Origin: Xanthomonas citri pv. mangiferaeindicae
Lineage (GTDB): Bacteria > Pseudomonadota > Gammaproteobacteria > Xanthomonadales > Xanthomonadaceae
Assembly: GCA_002240395.1 (NCBI GenBank)
Contig: CP016836.1
Coordinates: 3,596,001-3,660,000, forward strand
DNA: 64,000 bases
Direction of reading: 5' to 3'
The position numbers were made by a program, and so were the translations under genes. The notes under the pieces are model-generated. The model worked only from the letters and a program-made list of their open reading frames with translations, was not told where the DNA came from and did not search any database. Shown piece after piece: positions 32,364 through 40,787 of the stretch; position 1 is the first letter of the stretch; each line of letters begins with the position of its first letter.

Positions 32364-33764
32364 TTACTCGAAGCTGCCGATCGAGTCGTGCGAGAGATTG
32401 TCGAAGCGGGTGTATTCACCGAAGAACTTCAGCTTCACCGACCCCGTCGGACCGCTTCGCTGCTTGCCGATGATGATCTCGGCCAGCCCTTTGTCCGGCG
32501 AGGTTTCCTTGTTGTAGTAGTCGTCGCGGTAGATGAAGATGATGATGTCCGCGTCCTGCTCGATGGCGCCCGACTCGCGCAGGTCGGCCATCACTGGGCG
32601 CTTGTCGGCGCGGGTTTCCAGCGAGCGGTTGAGCTGGGACAGCGCGATCACCGGCACGTTGAGCTCCTTGGCCAGCCCCTTGAGCGAGCGTGAGATCTCG
32701 GAGATCTCGGTCGCGCGGTTCTCGCTGTTGCCCGGCACCGACATCAGCTGCAGGTAATCGATCACCACCAGCCCCAGGTCGTGTTCGCGCTTGAGGCGGC
32801 GACACTTGGCGCGCAGCACATCCGGGCCCAGGCCCGGCGTGTCGTCGATGAAGATCTTGGTTTCCTTGAGCATGCGGATCGCACTGCTCACCCGGCTCCA
32901 GTCCTCGTCCTCGAGCTGACCGGTACGCAGACGTGTCGCATTCACGCGGCCATTGGAAGAAATCAGACGCAGCGCGAGCTGGCTGGCCGACATTTCCATC
33001 GAGAACACGCCGACCGCTTTCTTGGTCTTGATCGCCGCGTACTCGGCGATGTTGAGCGCGAACGTGGTCTTGCCCATCGCCGGGCGCGCGGCCAGGATGA
33101 TCAGGTCGGTCGGCTGCAGGCCGGCGGTCATCTCGTCGAACTCAGTGTAACCGGTCGGCAGACCGGTCACCCCGCCGCCGTTGTTGTAGCGCGTCTGCAG
33201 CACGTCGAAGGCGTCGGCCATCGCCTTGTTGATCGCGGTGAAGTCGCTGCGCCCCTGCGCACCGGCCTCGGCGATCTTGAACACCTGCTGCTCGGCCTTG
33301 GCCAGGATCTCGCTGCTGTCGCGGCCCTCGGGCTGGAAGCCATCGTTGACGATCTCGGTGCCGACATCGATCAGCTGACGCAGGATGGCCTTGTCGCGCA
33401 CGATCTCGGCGTAGGCGCGGATGTTGGCCGCCGACGGCGTCGTGCTCGCCAGCTCGCCCAGATACGCGCCGCCGGCGACCAGTTCGGACAGCCCGTTGGA
33501 CTCGAACCACTCGCCCAGCGTCACCGCATCGAAGGGCTTGTTCTTTTCGGCCAGTTCCTGGATCGCGGCGTAGATCTTCTGGTGATCGCGCCGGTAGAAG
33601 TCCTCCGACACCAGCAGGTCGGCGATGCGGTCGTAGGCATCGGGCACCAGCATGAGGCCGCCGAGCACGGCCTGCTCGGCCTCGACCGACTGCGGCGGGA
33701 TGCGCAGCTGTTCGACGCGCGCATCGGCACGGTGGTCATTGCGGTATTCGGGACGTGCGGACAT
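32364..33764 (-). CDS. dnaB: Replicative DNA helicase DnaB
   Basis: A 466-residue hexameric 5'-3' helicase. The N-terminal helical domain has PPQSVEAEQAVLGGLM and YRRDHQKIYAAI. The RecA-like motor carries Walker A ARPAMGKTTFALN, motif H2 LVVIDYLQLMS and motif H3 ALSQLNRSLETR, and the tail has SGAIEQDADIIIFIYRDDYYN. All core motifs are intact and no intein is present. It drives fork unwinding with primase and the polymerase III holoenzyme. It lies downstream of rplI after a 577-base gap, as in related genomes. Confidence 0.97.
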   Translation of the reverse strand: MSARPEYRNDHRADARVEQLRIPPQSVEAEQAVLGGLMLVPDAYDRIADLLVSEDFYRRDHQKIYAAIQELAEKNKPFDAVTLGEWFESNGLSELVAGGAYLGELASTTPSAANIRAYAEIVRDKAILRQLIDVGTEIVNDGFQPEGRDSSEILAKAEQQVFKIAEAGAQGRSDFTAINKAMADAFDVLQTRYNNGGGVTGLPTGYTEFDEMTAGLQPTDLIILAARPAMGKTTFALNIAEYAAIKTKKAVGVFSMEMSASQLALRLISSNGRVNATRLRTGQLEDEDWSRVSSAIRMLKETKIFIDDTPGLGPDVLRAKCRRLKREHDLGLVVIDYLQLMSVPGNSENRATEISEISRSLKGLAKELNVPVIALSQLNRSLETRADKRPVMADLRESGAIEQDADIIIFIYRDDYYNKETSPDKGLAEIIIGKQRSGPTGSVKLKFFGEYTRFDNLSHDSIGSFE

Positions 33765-33928
33765 GGCGTGGACTTCAGAAAGAACGGATTACGGCAAGTG
33801 GCATGCTAGAGCGCGGGCCTGTGGACACGCGACCCCATAACCTGTGGATAAGCCTAACGATGCGCAGCTTCACAACGGGTTATCTCGCGGACTGAGACGA
33901 CTTCTTCGGAGGCTGCGAGTACCCGGCC

Positions 33929-34014
33929 GGGATTGCTCCTCGGCTCGGTCAGTCATCCCTGACTGACTCGCCGCCGCGGACCATCCATGGTCCGCTCTCC
34001 GCAACGCCCGGCCG
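33929..34014 (-). repeat. Diverged double-hairpin repeat, copy 4
   Basis: Read on the minus strand it matches copy 1 in order and spacing but with changed stems. Hairpin one has arms GCGGACCAT and ATGGTCCGC (33976-33995); hairpin two has arms GTCAGTCA and TGACTGAC (33948-33967). The flanks CGAGTCAG, CTGACCGAG and GGAGC are shared. The stem changes are paired, so both hairpins survive. Confidence 0.65.
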
Positions 34015-34218
34015 AGCCCTCGCTCGCGATCCGGAACTTGGCCGCTCTGAATCCGTGGACGACCTTCCACTGGGCGAAAGACTGGCCGCCCGAACACCAA
34101 CCCGGTGCGCGCACGCTTTCGTCGAGGCGTCACAGAAGTCGCCCAGCCGGACGTTCTCGAGCAGCGGACTGGCGGGGTGCGGTCGCGCCGAGCCCGTCCC
34201 GGGTGAGCCGGCTCGGTT

Positions 34219-34276
34219 AAAACCGGGGTCAGAGTGCAATTTCACAAGACGAAATTGCACTCTGCCCCCCGGTTTT
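34219..34276. repeat. Large near-perfect inverted repeat (REP/MITE-like)
   Basis: Left arm AAAACCGGGGTCAGAGTGC plus AATTTC (34219-34243), a loop of about seven bases, then GAAATTGCACTCTG with CCCCCCGGTTTT (34251-34276). The arms are about 25 bp with one or two mismatches. I recall the core GGGTCAGAGTGCAATTT from intergenic elements in proteobacteria linked to REP-associated transposases; that is memory, not a search. It is next to the rplI terminator. Confidence 0.7.
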
Positions 34277-34292
34277 GCGGGCAGCCCAAACG

Positions 34293-34318
34293 AAAACGGG
34301 CGCCTTGCGGCGCCCGTC
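34293..34318 (-). terminator. Intrinsic terminator of rplI
   Basis: On the minus strand arms ACGGGCGCC and GGCGCCCGT around GCAA are followed by a TTTT run. It lies 24 bases past the rplI stop. Confidence 0.85.
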
Positions 34319-34341
34319 TAAGGACCACCCGATCCGATGGA

Positions 34342-34794
34342 TCAGGCGACCTCGCCTTCGATGATCACCTTGACCGTGGTCTCGGCGTCGGCGTGCAGAT
34401 GCACGACCACCTCGTACTCACCGGTGTTGCGGAACGCGCCTTCGCCCAGCACGACTTCCGACTTGTTGACCGGCGTGACCGCCTTGGTCAGCGCATCGGC
34501 GATCTCGCGCGGACCGACCGAACCGTACAGCTTGCCCTCGGTCGACGCATTGGCGTAAACGGTCACGCTGGCGCCCTCGAGCTTGGCCAGACGCGACTGC
34601 GCCTCGTCGAGCTGCGCCTTGGCCTTGGCCTCGTACTCGGCACGGCGGGTCTCGAACTCGGCCAGATTGGCCTCGGTCGCCGGCACGGCCTTGCCCTGGG
34701 GCACCAGGTAGTTGCGGCCATAGCCCGGCTTGACGTTGACCTTGTCACCCAGGTTGCCGAGATTGGTGACCTTCTGCAGCAGAATCAGTTGCAT
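34342..34794 (-). CDS. rplI: 50S ribosomal protein L9
   Basis: A 150-residue two-domain protein. The N-terminal rRNA-binding domain begins MQLILLQKVTNLGNLGDKVNVKPGYGRNYLVPQG-like (conserved GxKV-PGYxRNYLxP pattern at 15-35), joined by a long helix (about 42-75) to the C-terminal domain with VYANASTEGKLYGSV and the GxYxVxVxLHxDV-like ending. It sits at the base of the L1 stalk and limits frameshifting. A 152-base gap from rpsR holds a weak hairpin (34904-34921), so a separate promoter or partial terminator is possible. Confidence 0.97.
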   Translation of the reverse strand: MQLILLQKVTNLGNLGDKVNVKPGYGRNYLVPQGKAVPATEANLAEFETRRAEYEAKAKAQLDEAQSRLAKLEGASVTVYANASTEGKLYGSVGPREIADALTKAVTPVNKSEVVLGEGAFRNTGEYEVVVHLHADAETTVKVIIEGEVA

Positions 34795-34946
34795 GGTGTA
34801 GCTCCGTATTCGTTAGCGGCGCCCAAGGCGCCGCAACGAGTGCTGTCCGAACCGGACGGAATGATGGTGAAAAACGGTGCCGCCATCCGCTTTTTTCTAA
34901 AGTCCGGCCATGGAAGGCCGGGCTTCAGCGGAGGGACCCGCCGGAC

Positions 34947-35177
34947 TCACACATTGTGGTTGTCGGTGTACGGGATCAGGGCCAGGTAACGGGCGCGCTT
35001 GACGGCCGTGGCCAGCTGGCGCTGGTAACGCGACTTGGTGCCCGTGATGCGGCTGGGCACGATCTTGCCGTTCTCGGTCAGGTTCTGGCGCAGGGTGTTG
35101 AGATCCTTGTAATCGATCTCCTTGACGCCCTCGGCGGTGAACTTGCAGAACTTGCGGCGGCGGAAGAACTTGGACAT
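34947..35177 (-). CDS. rpsR: 30S ribosomal protein S18
   Basis: A 76-residue protein with the S18 pattern: FFRRRKFCKF, IDYKDLNTLRQNLTENGKIVP, SRITGTKSRYQRQLATAVKRARYLALIPY. It binds 16S rRNA as a heterodimer with S6, whose gene is directly upstream with a gap of 11 bases. Like other S18 proteins outside zinc-binding lineages, it keeps only one cysteine. Confidence 0.97.
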   Translation of the reverse strand: MSKFFRRRKFCKFTAEGVKEIDYKDLNTLRQNLTENGKIVPSRITGTKSRYQRQLATAVKRARYLALIPYTDNHNV

Positions 35178-35188
35178 GGACGTGCTCC

Positions 35189-35632
35189 TCAGGCGGCTTC
35201 GGCGTTGGTGTCGGGCTTGTCGGACTTGTCGCCGTCGGCGTCGCCGCCGGTGGACTCGCCCTCGTCATCGCGACGACGACGCTCGCCACGCTCGGGCTTG
35301 TCGCCCTTGTCGTCCTTGTTCTTCATGATCAGCGACTGCTCGGTGTCGGCCTCTTCGCGGCGGATCACCAGGTGACGCAGCACGGCATCGTTGAAGCGGA
35401 ACGCCTCGACGAGCTCGTCGAGACCGGCCTGGCCGACCTCGATGTTGAACAGCACGTAGTGGGCCTTGACCAGATTGTTGATCGGGTAGGCCAGCTGACG
35501 ACGGCCCCAATCTTCCAGACGGTGGATGGTGCCCTCGGCGCCTTCGATCATCGACTTGTAACGCTCGATCATCGCGGGCACCTGCTCGCTCTGGTCCGGG
35601 TGGACCAGGAACACGACTTCGTAATGACGCAT
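35189..35632 (-). CDS. rpsF: 30S ribosomal protein S6
   Basis: A 147-residue protein. The globular part (1-100) has MRHYEVVFLVHPDQSEQVP, WGRRQLAYPINNLVKAHYV and FRFNDAVLRHLVIRREE. The C-terminal tail (about 104-147) is long and highly charged (Lys/Asp/Glu/Arg), longer than in E. coli, where glutamates are added after translation. The first gene of the rpsF-rpsR-rplI set. Strong AAAGGA lies eight bases before ATG 35632. No priB gene is inserted between rpsF and rpsR. Confidence 0.97.
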   Translation of the reverse strand: MRHYEVVFLVHPDQSEQVPAMIERYKSMIEGAEGTIHRLEDWGRRQLAYPINNLVKAHYVLFNIEVGQAGLDELVEAFRFNDAVLRHLVIRREEADTEQSLIMKNKDDKGDKPERGERRRRDDEGESTGGDADGDKSDKPDTNAEAA

Positions 35633-35653
35633 AGTGGTTTCCTTTCGGATATC

Positions 35654-35676
35654 GACCGCGCCGGTCGGCGGCGGTC
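35654..35676 (-). promoter_or_regulatory. Hairpin in the rpsF leader (possible S6:S18 site)
   Basis: In the mRNA, GACCG pairs with CGGTC and CGCC with GGCG, leaving a one-base bulge and a GACC loop, 22 bases before the start codon. Many bacteria carry an S6:S18-binding leader here that autoregulates the operon. The known motif's conserved bases are not confirmed. Confidence 0.35.
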
Positions 35677-36000
35677 CGGATAGCCCCCCGCGTGCGCGGT
35701 GGGGCAAGGGTCTCCTCAGCGCCTGAGCGCAGGGAGCCGGCGATTCTCACAGATTCGCTGCCTCCGGGCAAGGGCGGGGACATGCGCAGGCCGGCCTGCG
35801 CGCAGGTGCGACACTCGGTCGCAGCCCTGTCGCAGGCGGGCATGGTGAAATGGACACCCGGCCACCGCGACATCGGAGCGCACCCCAAGCGGAACGCGCC
35901 CGGGTCGAGCCGCAGGCCCCTCCCCCGCCTCTCATGCCCGGATGTCTCGGGCCCGGACGACCGCATCGTGCAGACCACCGCCCATTGCCGAAACGACCGC

Positions 36001-36016
36001 GCGCCCAACCGGGCGC
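36001..36016 (-). terminator. Short hairpin past the MHS transporter stop
   Basis: Arms GCGCCC and GGGCGC around a 4-base loop, about 15 bases after the stop of the leftward transporter gene. A weak TTTC follows at some distance on the minus strand; a tentative call. Confidence 0.35.
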
Positions 36017-36030
36017 ACGGCGCGTGGCGA

Positions 36031-37374
36031 TCAGCGCACGGTTTCCAGGGTCCGGCTGAAGCCCAGCGCGGCCAGCGTCACGACGGCGCCCGAAAGCAGG
36101 TAGTAACCGACGTACTCCAGCCCGAAGCGGCTGCACACGCCCAGGGCGACCAGCGGCGCGAAGCCCGCACCCAGCAGCCAGGCGATGTCCGACGTGACCG
36201 CCGCGCCGGTGTAGCGGTAGATGCTCTCGAAGCGCGAGGCGATCGCATTGCTCGCCTGCCCCAGCGACAGCCCCAGCAGCGCGAAGCCCACGACGACGTA
36301 GGTCGTGCGGCCGGCGGTCGTGTCGTCACCCAGCAGGCCGGACGCGAAGAAGCTGAAAATCGCGATCAGCACCGCCGCGATCGCCAGTTGCCCGCGTCGG
36401 CCGACTCGGTCGGCCAACAGGCCCGACAGCACGATGCCCACCCCGCCGACCACCGCGCCCATCATCAGGCTGACCAGGAAATCGCCGGCGTTGTGATCGG
36501 TGTACAGCGTGGCCCAGCTGAGCGGGAAGATCGTCACCAGGTGGAACATCGCGTAGCTGGCCAACGGGATCAGCGCACCGAGCAGCACCTGGCGCGGATG
36601 CGTGCGGATGGTCTCTCCGATCCGGCGCGGCTGCAGTTCCTGCTGCCGGAACAGCTGCACGAACTCCGGCGTGACCACCAGGCGCAGCCGTGCGAAGAGC
36701 GCGACGACGTTCAGCGCCAGCGCCACGAAGAACGGGAAGCGCCAGCCCCAGGCCATGAAGTCCTCATGGCCGAGGACCCGGATGAACACCAGGAACATGC
36801 CCGCCGCGAGCATGAAGCCGAACGTCGCGCCCAGCTGCGGCACCATGGCGTACCAGCCGCGGCGTTCGCTCGGCGCGCTGAGCGACAGCAGCGACGGCAG
36901 CCCGTCCCAGGCGCCGCCCCAGCCCAGGCCCTGGCCGAAGCGGAAGACCGCCAGCAGCACCGGCGCCAGCAGGCCGGCCTGGGCGTAGCTGGGCAGGAAC
37001 GCGATCGCCATGGTCGAGCCGCACAGCAGGAACAGCGCCACGATCAGCTTCGCCGCCCGGCCGAAGTTGCGGTCGATGGCCATGAACACCGCCGAGCCGA
37101 TCGGCCGGGCGATAAATGCCAGCGAGAAGATCGCAAACGACTTGAGCGTGGCCTGCACCGGGTCGCTGTCGGGAAAGAACAGATAAGGAAACACCATCAC
37201 CGACGCGATGCCGTAGACGAAGAAGTCGAAGAACTCCGACGTGCGGCCCATCACGACCGGGAAGGCGATCTTCCCTGGCGAGATCTCCAGGTCGTCGGTC
37301 TCCGGCGCGTCATCCAGCCCGGTGGTGGCTTGCTGTGCGGTGTCGCTCATCTGCGCGCTGTCTCCGGTCGTCAT
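36031..37374 (-). CDS. MFS transporter, metabolite:H+ symporter (MHS) type
   Basis: A 447-residue, twelve-helix major-facilitator protein. GRTSEFFDFFVYGIASVM at helix 1 (MHS proteins carry EWYDFFLYG-like sequence here), FARPIGSAVFMAIDRNFGRAAKL after helix 2 (the MFS G-x-x-x-D-R-x-GR pattern) and FRFGQGLGWGGAWDGLPSLLSLSAP support the assignment. MHS members import citrate, proline/betaine, shikimate or dicarboxylates with protons; the substrate is not set. ATG 37374 (MTTGDSAQM) or ATG 37350 (MSDTAQQ) could start it; neither has a clear ribosome site. It diverges from cyoA. Confidence 0.83.
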   Translation of the reverse strand: MTTGDSAQMSDTAQQATTGLDDAPETDDLEISPGKIAFPVVMGRTSEFFDFFVYGIASVMVFPYLFFPDSDPVQATLKSFAIFSLAFIARPIGSAVFMAIDRNFGRAAKLIVALFLLCGSTMAIAFLPSYAQAGLLAPVLLAVFRFGQGLGWGGAWDGLPSLLSLSAPSERRGWYAMVPQLGATFGFMLAAGMFLVFIRVLGHEDFMAWGWRFPFFVALALNVVALFARLRLVVTPEFVQLFRQQELQPRRIGETIRTHPRQVLLGALIPLASYAMFHLVTIFPLSWATLYTDHNAGDFLVSLMMGAVVGGVGIVLSGLLADRVGRRGQLAIAAVLIAIFSFFASGLLGDDTTAGRTTYVVVGFALLGLSLGQASNAIASRFESIYRYTGAAVTSDIAWLLGAGFAPLVALGVCSRFGLEYVGYYLLSGAVVTLAALGFSRTLETVR

Positions 37375-37528
37375 GGGGGATAATGCACCGCATTGTGAAC
37401 CCCAAACGGGCCCACCACGCAAGGTGCGCAGCAGCACGCGCCCGCGCCCTGCCCTGATTCCACGCTAGCCGCCCGGACGTGGCGCTTCCGTCAAGCCGTT
37501 TCCCTTTTCAGTCGTCGATCTCCCGCCA

Positions 37529-38731
37529 ATGAAATCCTTCCTCCGATTCTCGGTCCTGTTCGGGACCGCCCTGCTGCTGTCTGGCTGTGACTGGGTGCTC
37601 ATGCGGCCATCCGGCGACATCGCCATGCAGCAGCGCGATCTGATCCTGCTGTCCACCGGCCTGATGCTGCTGGTCATCGTCCCGGTGATCTTCCTGACGT
37701 TCTTCTTCGCCTGGAAATACCGCGCGTCGAACAAGGACGCCGAGTACGCGCCGGACTGGCACCACTCCACGCGCCTGGAGCTGATCATCTGGTCGGCGCC
37801 GCTGGCGATCATCCTGGTGCTGGGCACGGTGACCTGGATCGCCACCCACAAACTCGATCCCTACCGCCCGCTCGACCGGATCGACGCAAACACGCCGATC
37901 GCCGAGGGCGTCAAGCCGCTGGTGGTCGAAGTGGTCGCGCTCGACTGGAAGTGGCTGTTCCTCTACCCCGAGCAGGGCATCGCGACGGTCAACGAGCTCG
38001 CCGCGCCGGTCAACGTGCCGATCGAGTTCAAGATCACCTCTTCGTCGATGATGAATTCGTTCTTCATCCCGGCGCTGGCCGGCCAGATCTACGCGATGAC
38101 CGGCATGGAGACCAAGCTCAACGCCGTGATCAACGCCGAAGGCGTGTACAAGGGCTTCTCGGGCAACTACAGCGGCGACGGCTTCTCGCACATGCACTTC
38201 AACTTCCATGGCATGAGCCAGGACGGCTTCGATGCCTGGGTGCGCAAGGTGCAGGCCGACCAGACGCCGCTGGGCCGCCAGGAGTATCTGGTGCTCGAGA
38301 AGCCGTCCGAGCGTGAGCCGGTGCGCTACTTCGGCAATGTCGACCCGGCGCTGTACGAGGCGATCCTCAACATGTGCGTGGCACCGGGCTCGATGTGCGT
38401 CCACGAGATGATGCATATCGACCGCTCGGGCGGCGGCGGCGTCGACAGCCATGCCAACTACGCCCGCCTGCGCTACGACAACCGTCACGCCGACGAGCCG
38501 GTAGCCGCGCCCGGCGCGACCTTCCCCGAGGCCGGCCGCGAGGCGCGCGGCGACGAGCCCCAGGGCCACCAGCCGCGGGCCGTCTCGCCCGAGGAACCGA
38601 CGCCGCAACCCACGCCTTCGAGCGAAGGCGCCGACGATCAGGGCGTGCAGCCCATTCCACCGGGACAGGCGCCGCAGCAGCAAGGCGCGCCCGGCAAGCC
38701 GGATGACGACGGCGGCCCCTCGGGCCGCTGA
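37529..38731 (+). CDS. cyoA: Cytochrome bo3 ubiquinol oxidase subunit II
   Basis: A 400-residue lipoprotein subunit. The signal ends at LLLSGCDW (lipobox cysteine about 19), two helices follow (about 42-65 and 88-107), then the cupredoxin domain VVALDWKWLFLYPEQGIATV, FKITSSSMMNSFFIPALAGQIY and GMETKLNAVINAEG. The copper A cysteines are absent, as expected for a quinol oxidase. The C-terminal region after about residue 310 is a Pro/Glu/Asp/Gly-rich extension of roughly 90 residues not found in E. coli CyoA. First gene of cyoABCD. Confidence 0.95.
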   Translation: MKSFLRFSVLFGTALLLSGCDWVLMRPSGDIAMQQRDLILLSTGLMLLVIVPVIFLTFFFAWKYRASNKDAEYAPDWHHSTRLELIIWSAPLAIILVLGTVTWIATHKLDPYRPLDRIDANTPIAEGVKPLVVEVVALDWKWLFLYPEQGIATVNELAAPVNVPIEFKITSSSMMNSFFIPALAGQIYAMTGMETKLNAVINAEGVYKGFSGNYSGDGFSHMHFNFHGMSQDGFDAWVRKVQADQTPLGRQEYLVLEKPSEREPVRYFGNVDPALYEAILNMCVAPGSMCVHEMMHIDRSGGGGVDSHANYARLRYDNRHADEPVAAPGATFPEAGREARGDEPQGHQPRAVSPEEPTPQPTPSSEGADDQGVQPIPPGQAPQQQGAPGKPDDDGGPSGR

Positions 38732-38773
38732 TCCCGGATCGCATCACCGAATCCAGTACTAGGCAGGAACCCC

Positions 38774-40786
38774 ATGTCCGCACCCCAGGACCAACTCACC
38801 TCACCATGGCTCGGGCGTCTTTCGCTCGAGTCCCTGGCCTTCCTCCACGACCCGATCCTCGCGGCGACCTTCATCGGCACCGCGCTCGGCGGCATCGCGC
38901 TGCTCGTGCTCGTCACCCGGTACCGCCTCTGGGGCTACCTGTGGAAGGAGTGGTTCACCAGCATCGACCACAAGAAGATCGGGATCATGTACTGCATCCT
39001 GGCGCTGGTGATGCTGCTGCGCGGCTTCTCCGACGCGCTGCTGATGCGCGCCCACCAGGCCCTGGCCTCGGGCGGCGGCGAGGGCTTCCTGCCCCCGCAC
39101 CACTACGATCAGATCTTCACCGCCCACGGCGTGATCATGATCTTCTTCGTGGCGATGCCGCTGGTGACCGGCCTGATGAACTACATCGTGCCGCTGCAGA
39201 TCGGCGCGCGCGACGTCTCGTTCCCGTTCCTCAACAACTTCAGCTTCTGGATGACCACCGCCGGTGCGGTGCTGATCATGCTGTCGCTGTTCGTCGGTGA
39301 GTTCGCGCGGACCGGTTGGCTGGCCTACCCGCCGTTGTCGGGCGCCGACTACAGTCCAGGCGTCGGCATGGACTACTACCTATGGGGGCTCCAGGTCGCC
39401 GGTGTCGGTACGACACTGTCGGGCATCAACCTGATCGTGACGATCGTCAAGATGCGTGCGCCGGGCATGAAGTACATGCGCATGCCGATCTTCACCTGGA
39501 CCTCGCTGTGCACCAACATCCTGATCGTCGCGACATTCCCGATCCTGACGGCGACGCTGGCGCTGCTGACGATGGACCGCTACGTCGGCACCAATTTCTT
39601 CACCAACGACTTGGGCGGCAGCCCAATGATGTACGTGAACCTGATCTGGATCTGGGGCCATCCGGAGGTCTACATCCTGGTACTGCCGGCCTTCGGCATC
39701 TTCTCCGAGGTCGTGTCCACGTACTGCGGCAAGCGGCTGTTCGGCTACACATCGATGGTCTACGCGACCGCAGTCATCACGATCCTGTCGTACCTGGTGT
39801 GGCTGCACCACTTCTTCACGATGGGCTCGGGCGCAAGCGTCAATGCGTTCTTCGGCATCACCACGATGATCATTTCGATCCCCACGGGCGCAAAGATCTT
39901 CAATTGGCTGTTCACGATGTACAAGGGACGGATCCGCTTCGACGTCCCGATGCTGTGGACGATCGGCTTCATGTTCACCTTCGTCATCGGTGGCATGACC
40001 GGTGTGCTGCTCGCAGTGCCGCCGGCCGACTTCGTGCTGCACAACAGCCTGTTCCTGATCGCCCACTTCCATAACACCATCATCGGCGGCGTGGTCTTCG
40101 GCCTGTTCGCCGGCATGGTGTACTGGTTCCCGAAGGCGTTCGGCTTCAAGCTCGACGAGTTCTGGGGCAAGGTGTCGTTCTGGTGCTGGCTGACCGGCTT
40201 CTGGGTCGCGTTCACCCCGCTCTACATCATGGGTCTGATGGGTGTGACCCGCCGTCTGAGCCAGTTCGAGGACACCTCGCTGCATCTGTTCTTCGTGGTC
40301 GCGGCGATCGGCGCGGCGCTGGTCGCGGCCGGCATCGGCGCGTTCATCATGTCGATCGTCCAGGCCGTGCGGAAGCGCAAGGCGCTGCGCGATGTCACCG
40401 GCGATCCCTGGGACGGCCGCACGCTGGAGTGGTCGACCTCCTCGCCCCCGCCGGCCTACAACTTCGCCTTCACCCCAGTGGTCCATGAGATCGATGCCTG
40501 GGCGGATATGAAGCGTCACGGCTACAAACGTCCGCTCGCCGGTTTCGTTCCGATCCACATGCCGCGCAACACCGGTGCGGGCGTGGTGCTCTCGGCGATC
40601 AGTGTCGCCCTGGCCTTCGGCCTGATCTGGCACATCTGGTGGCTGGCGGGCGTGTCGTTCGTGGCATTGGTGGTCGCGGCGATCGCGCACACCTTCAACT
40701 ACGACCGCGAGTACTACATCCCCGCCCAGGACGTGATCGACACCGAGGAACAACGCACGCGCGATCTCGCGCAGCAGGCGCTCTGA
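38774..40786 (+). CDS. cyoB: Cytochrome bo3 ubiquinol oxidase subunit I
   Basis: A 670-residue core subunit holding haem b, haem o3 and copper B; it pumps protons while reducing oxygen to water. Visible features: HGVIMIFFVAMPLVTGLMN with the haem b histidine, WIWGHPEVYILVLPAFG (copper B His and the cross-linked Tyr), LVWLHHFFTMG with the paired histidines, and FLIAHFHNTIIGG with the haem ligands. Length matches CyoB (663 in E. coli). The next gene starts one base after the stop. Confidence 0.97.
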   Translation: MSAPQDQLTSPWLGRLSLESLAFLHDPILAATFIGTALGGIALLVLVTRYRLWGYLWKEWFTSIDHKKIGIMYCILALVMLLRGFSDALLMRAHQALASGGGEGFLPPHHYDQIFTAHGVIMIFFVAMPLVTGLMNYIVPLQIGARDVSFPFLNNFSFWMTTAGAVLIMLSLFVGEFARTGWLAYPPLSGADYSPGVGMDYYLWGLQVAGVGTTLSGINLIVTIVKMRAPGMKYMRMPIFTWTSLCTNILIVATFPILTATLALLTMDRYVGTNFFTNDLGGSPMMYVNLIWIWGHPEVYILVLPAFGIFSEVVSTYCGKRLFGYTSMVYATAVITILSYLVWLHHFFTMGSGASVNAFFGITTMIISIPTGAKIFNWLFTMYKGRIRFDVPMLWTIGFMFTFVIGGMTGVLLAVPPADFVLHNSLFLIAHFHNTIIGGVVFGLFAGMVYWFPKAFGFKLDEFWGKVSFWCWLTGFWVAFTPLYIMGLMGVTRRLSQFEDTSLHLFFVVAAIGAALVAAGIGAFIMSIVQAVRKRKALRDVTGDPWDGRTLEWSTSSPPPAYNFAFTPVVHEIDAWADMKRHGYKRPLAGFVPIHMPRNTGAGVVLSAISVALAFGLIWHIWWLAGVSFVALVVAAIAHTFNYDREYYIPAQDVIDTEEQRTRDLAQQAL

Positions 40787-40787
40787 T

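Larger units (their letters stand above)
33765..34341. other. Long intergenic region between rplI and dnaB
   Basis: No supported gene in about 577 bases. It holds the dnaB promoter (not resolved), a diverged double-hairpin repeat (33929-34014), about 200 bases without visible content, a large inverted repeat (34219-34276), and the rplI terminator. Short reading frames on both strands are GC-driven. Confidence 0.6.
35633..36030. other. Intergenic region between rpsF and the MHS transporter
   Basis: About 400 bases. It holds the leftward rpsF leader and an unresolved promoter, a palindrome GCGCAGGCC/GGCCTGCGC (35784-35801), and a hairpin GCGCCC/GGGCGC (36001-36016) just past the transporter stop. 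No gene is supported. Confidence 0.5.

Noticed and set aside
34219..34276. Considered as the rplI terminator
   Set aside because: A better terminator with a T-run lies at 34293-34318, nearer the stop codon; the large inverted repeat is probably an inserted element.
34055..34321. Small plus-strand frames between dnaB and rplI
   Set aside because: They run through hairpins and the inverted repeat and have no ribosome site or recognisable protein features.
36078..37383. Long plus-strand open frame across the MHS transporter
   Set aside because: Mirror frame of a gene with clear helices and MFS motifs; composition is Arg/His/Gln-rich with no domain.
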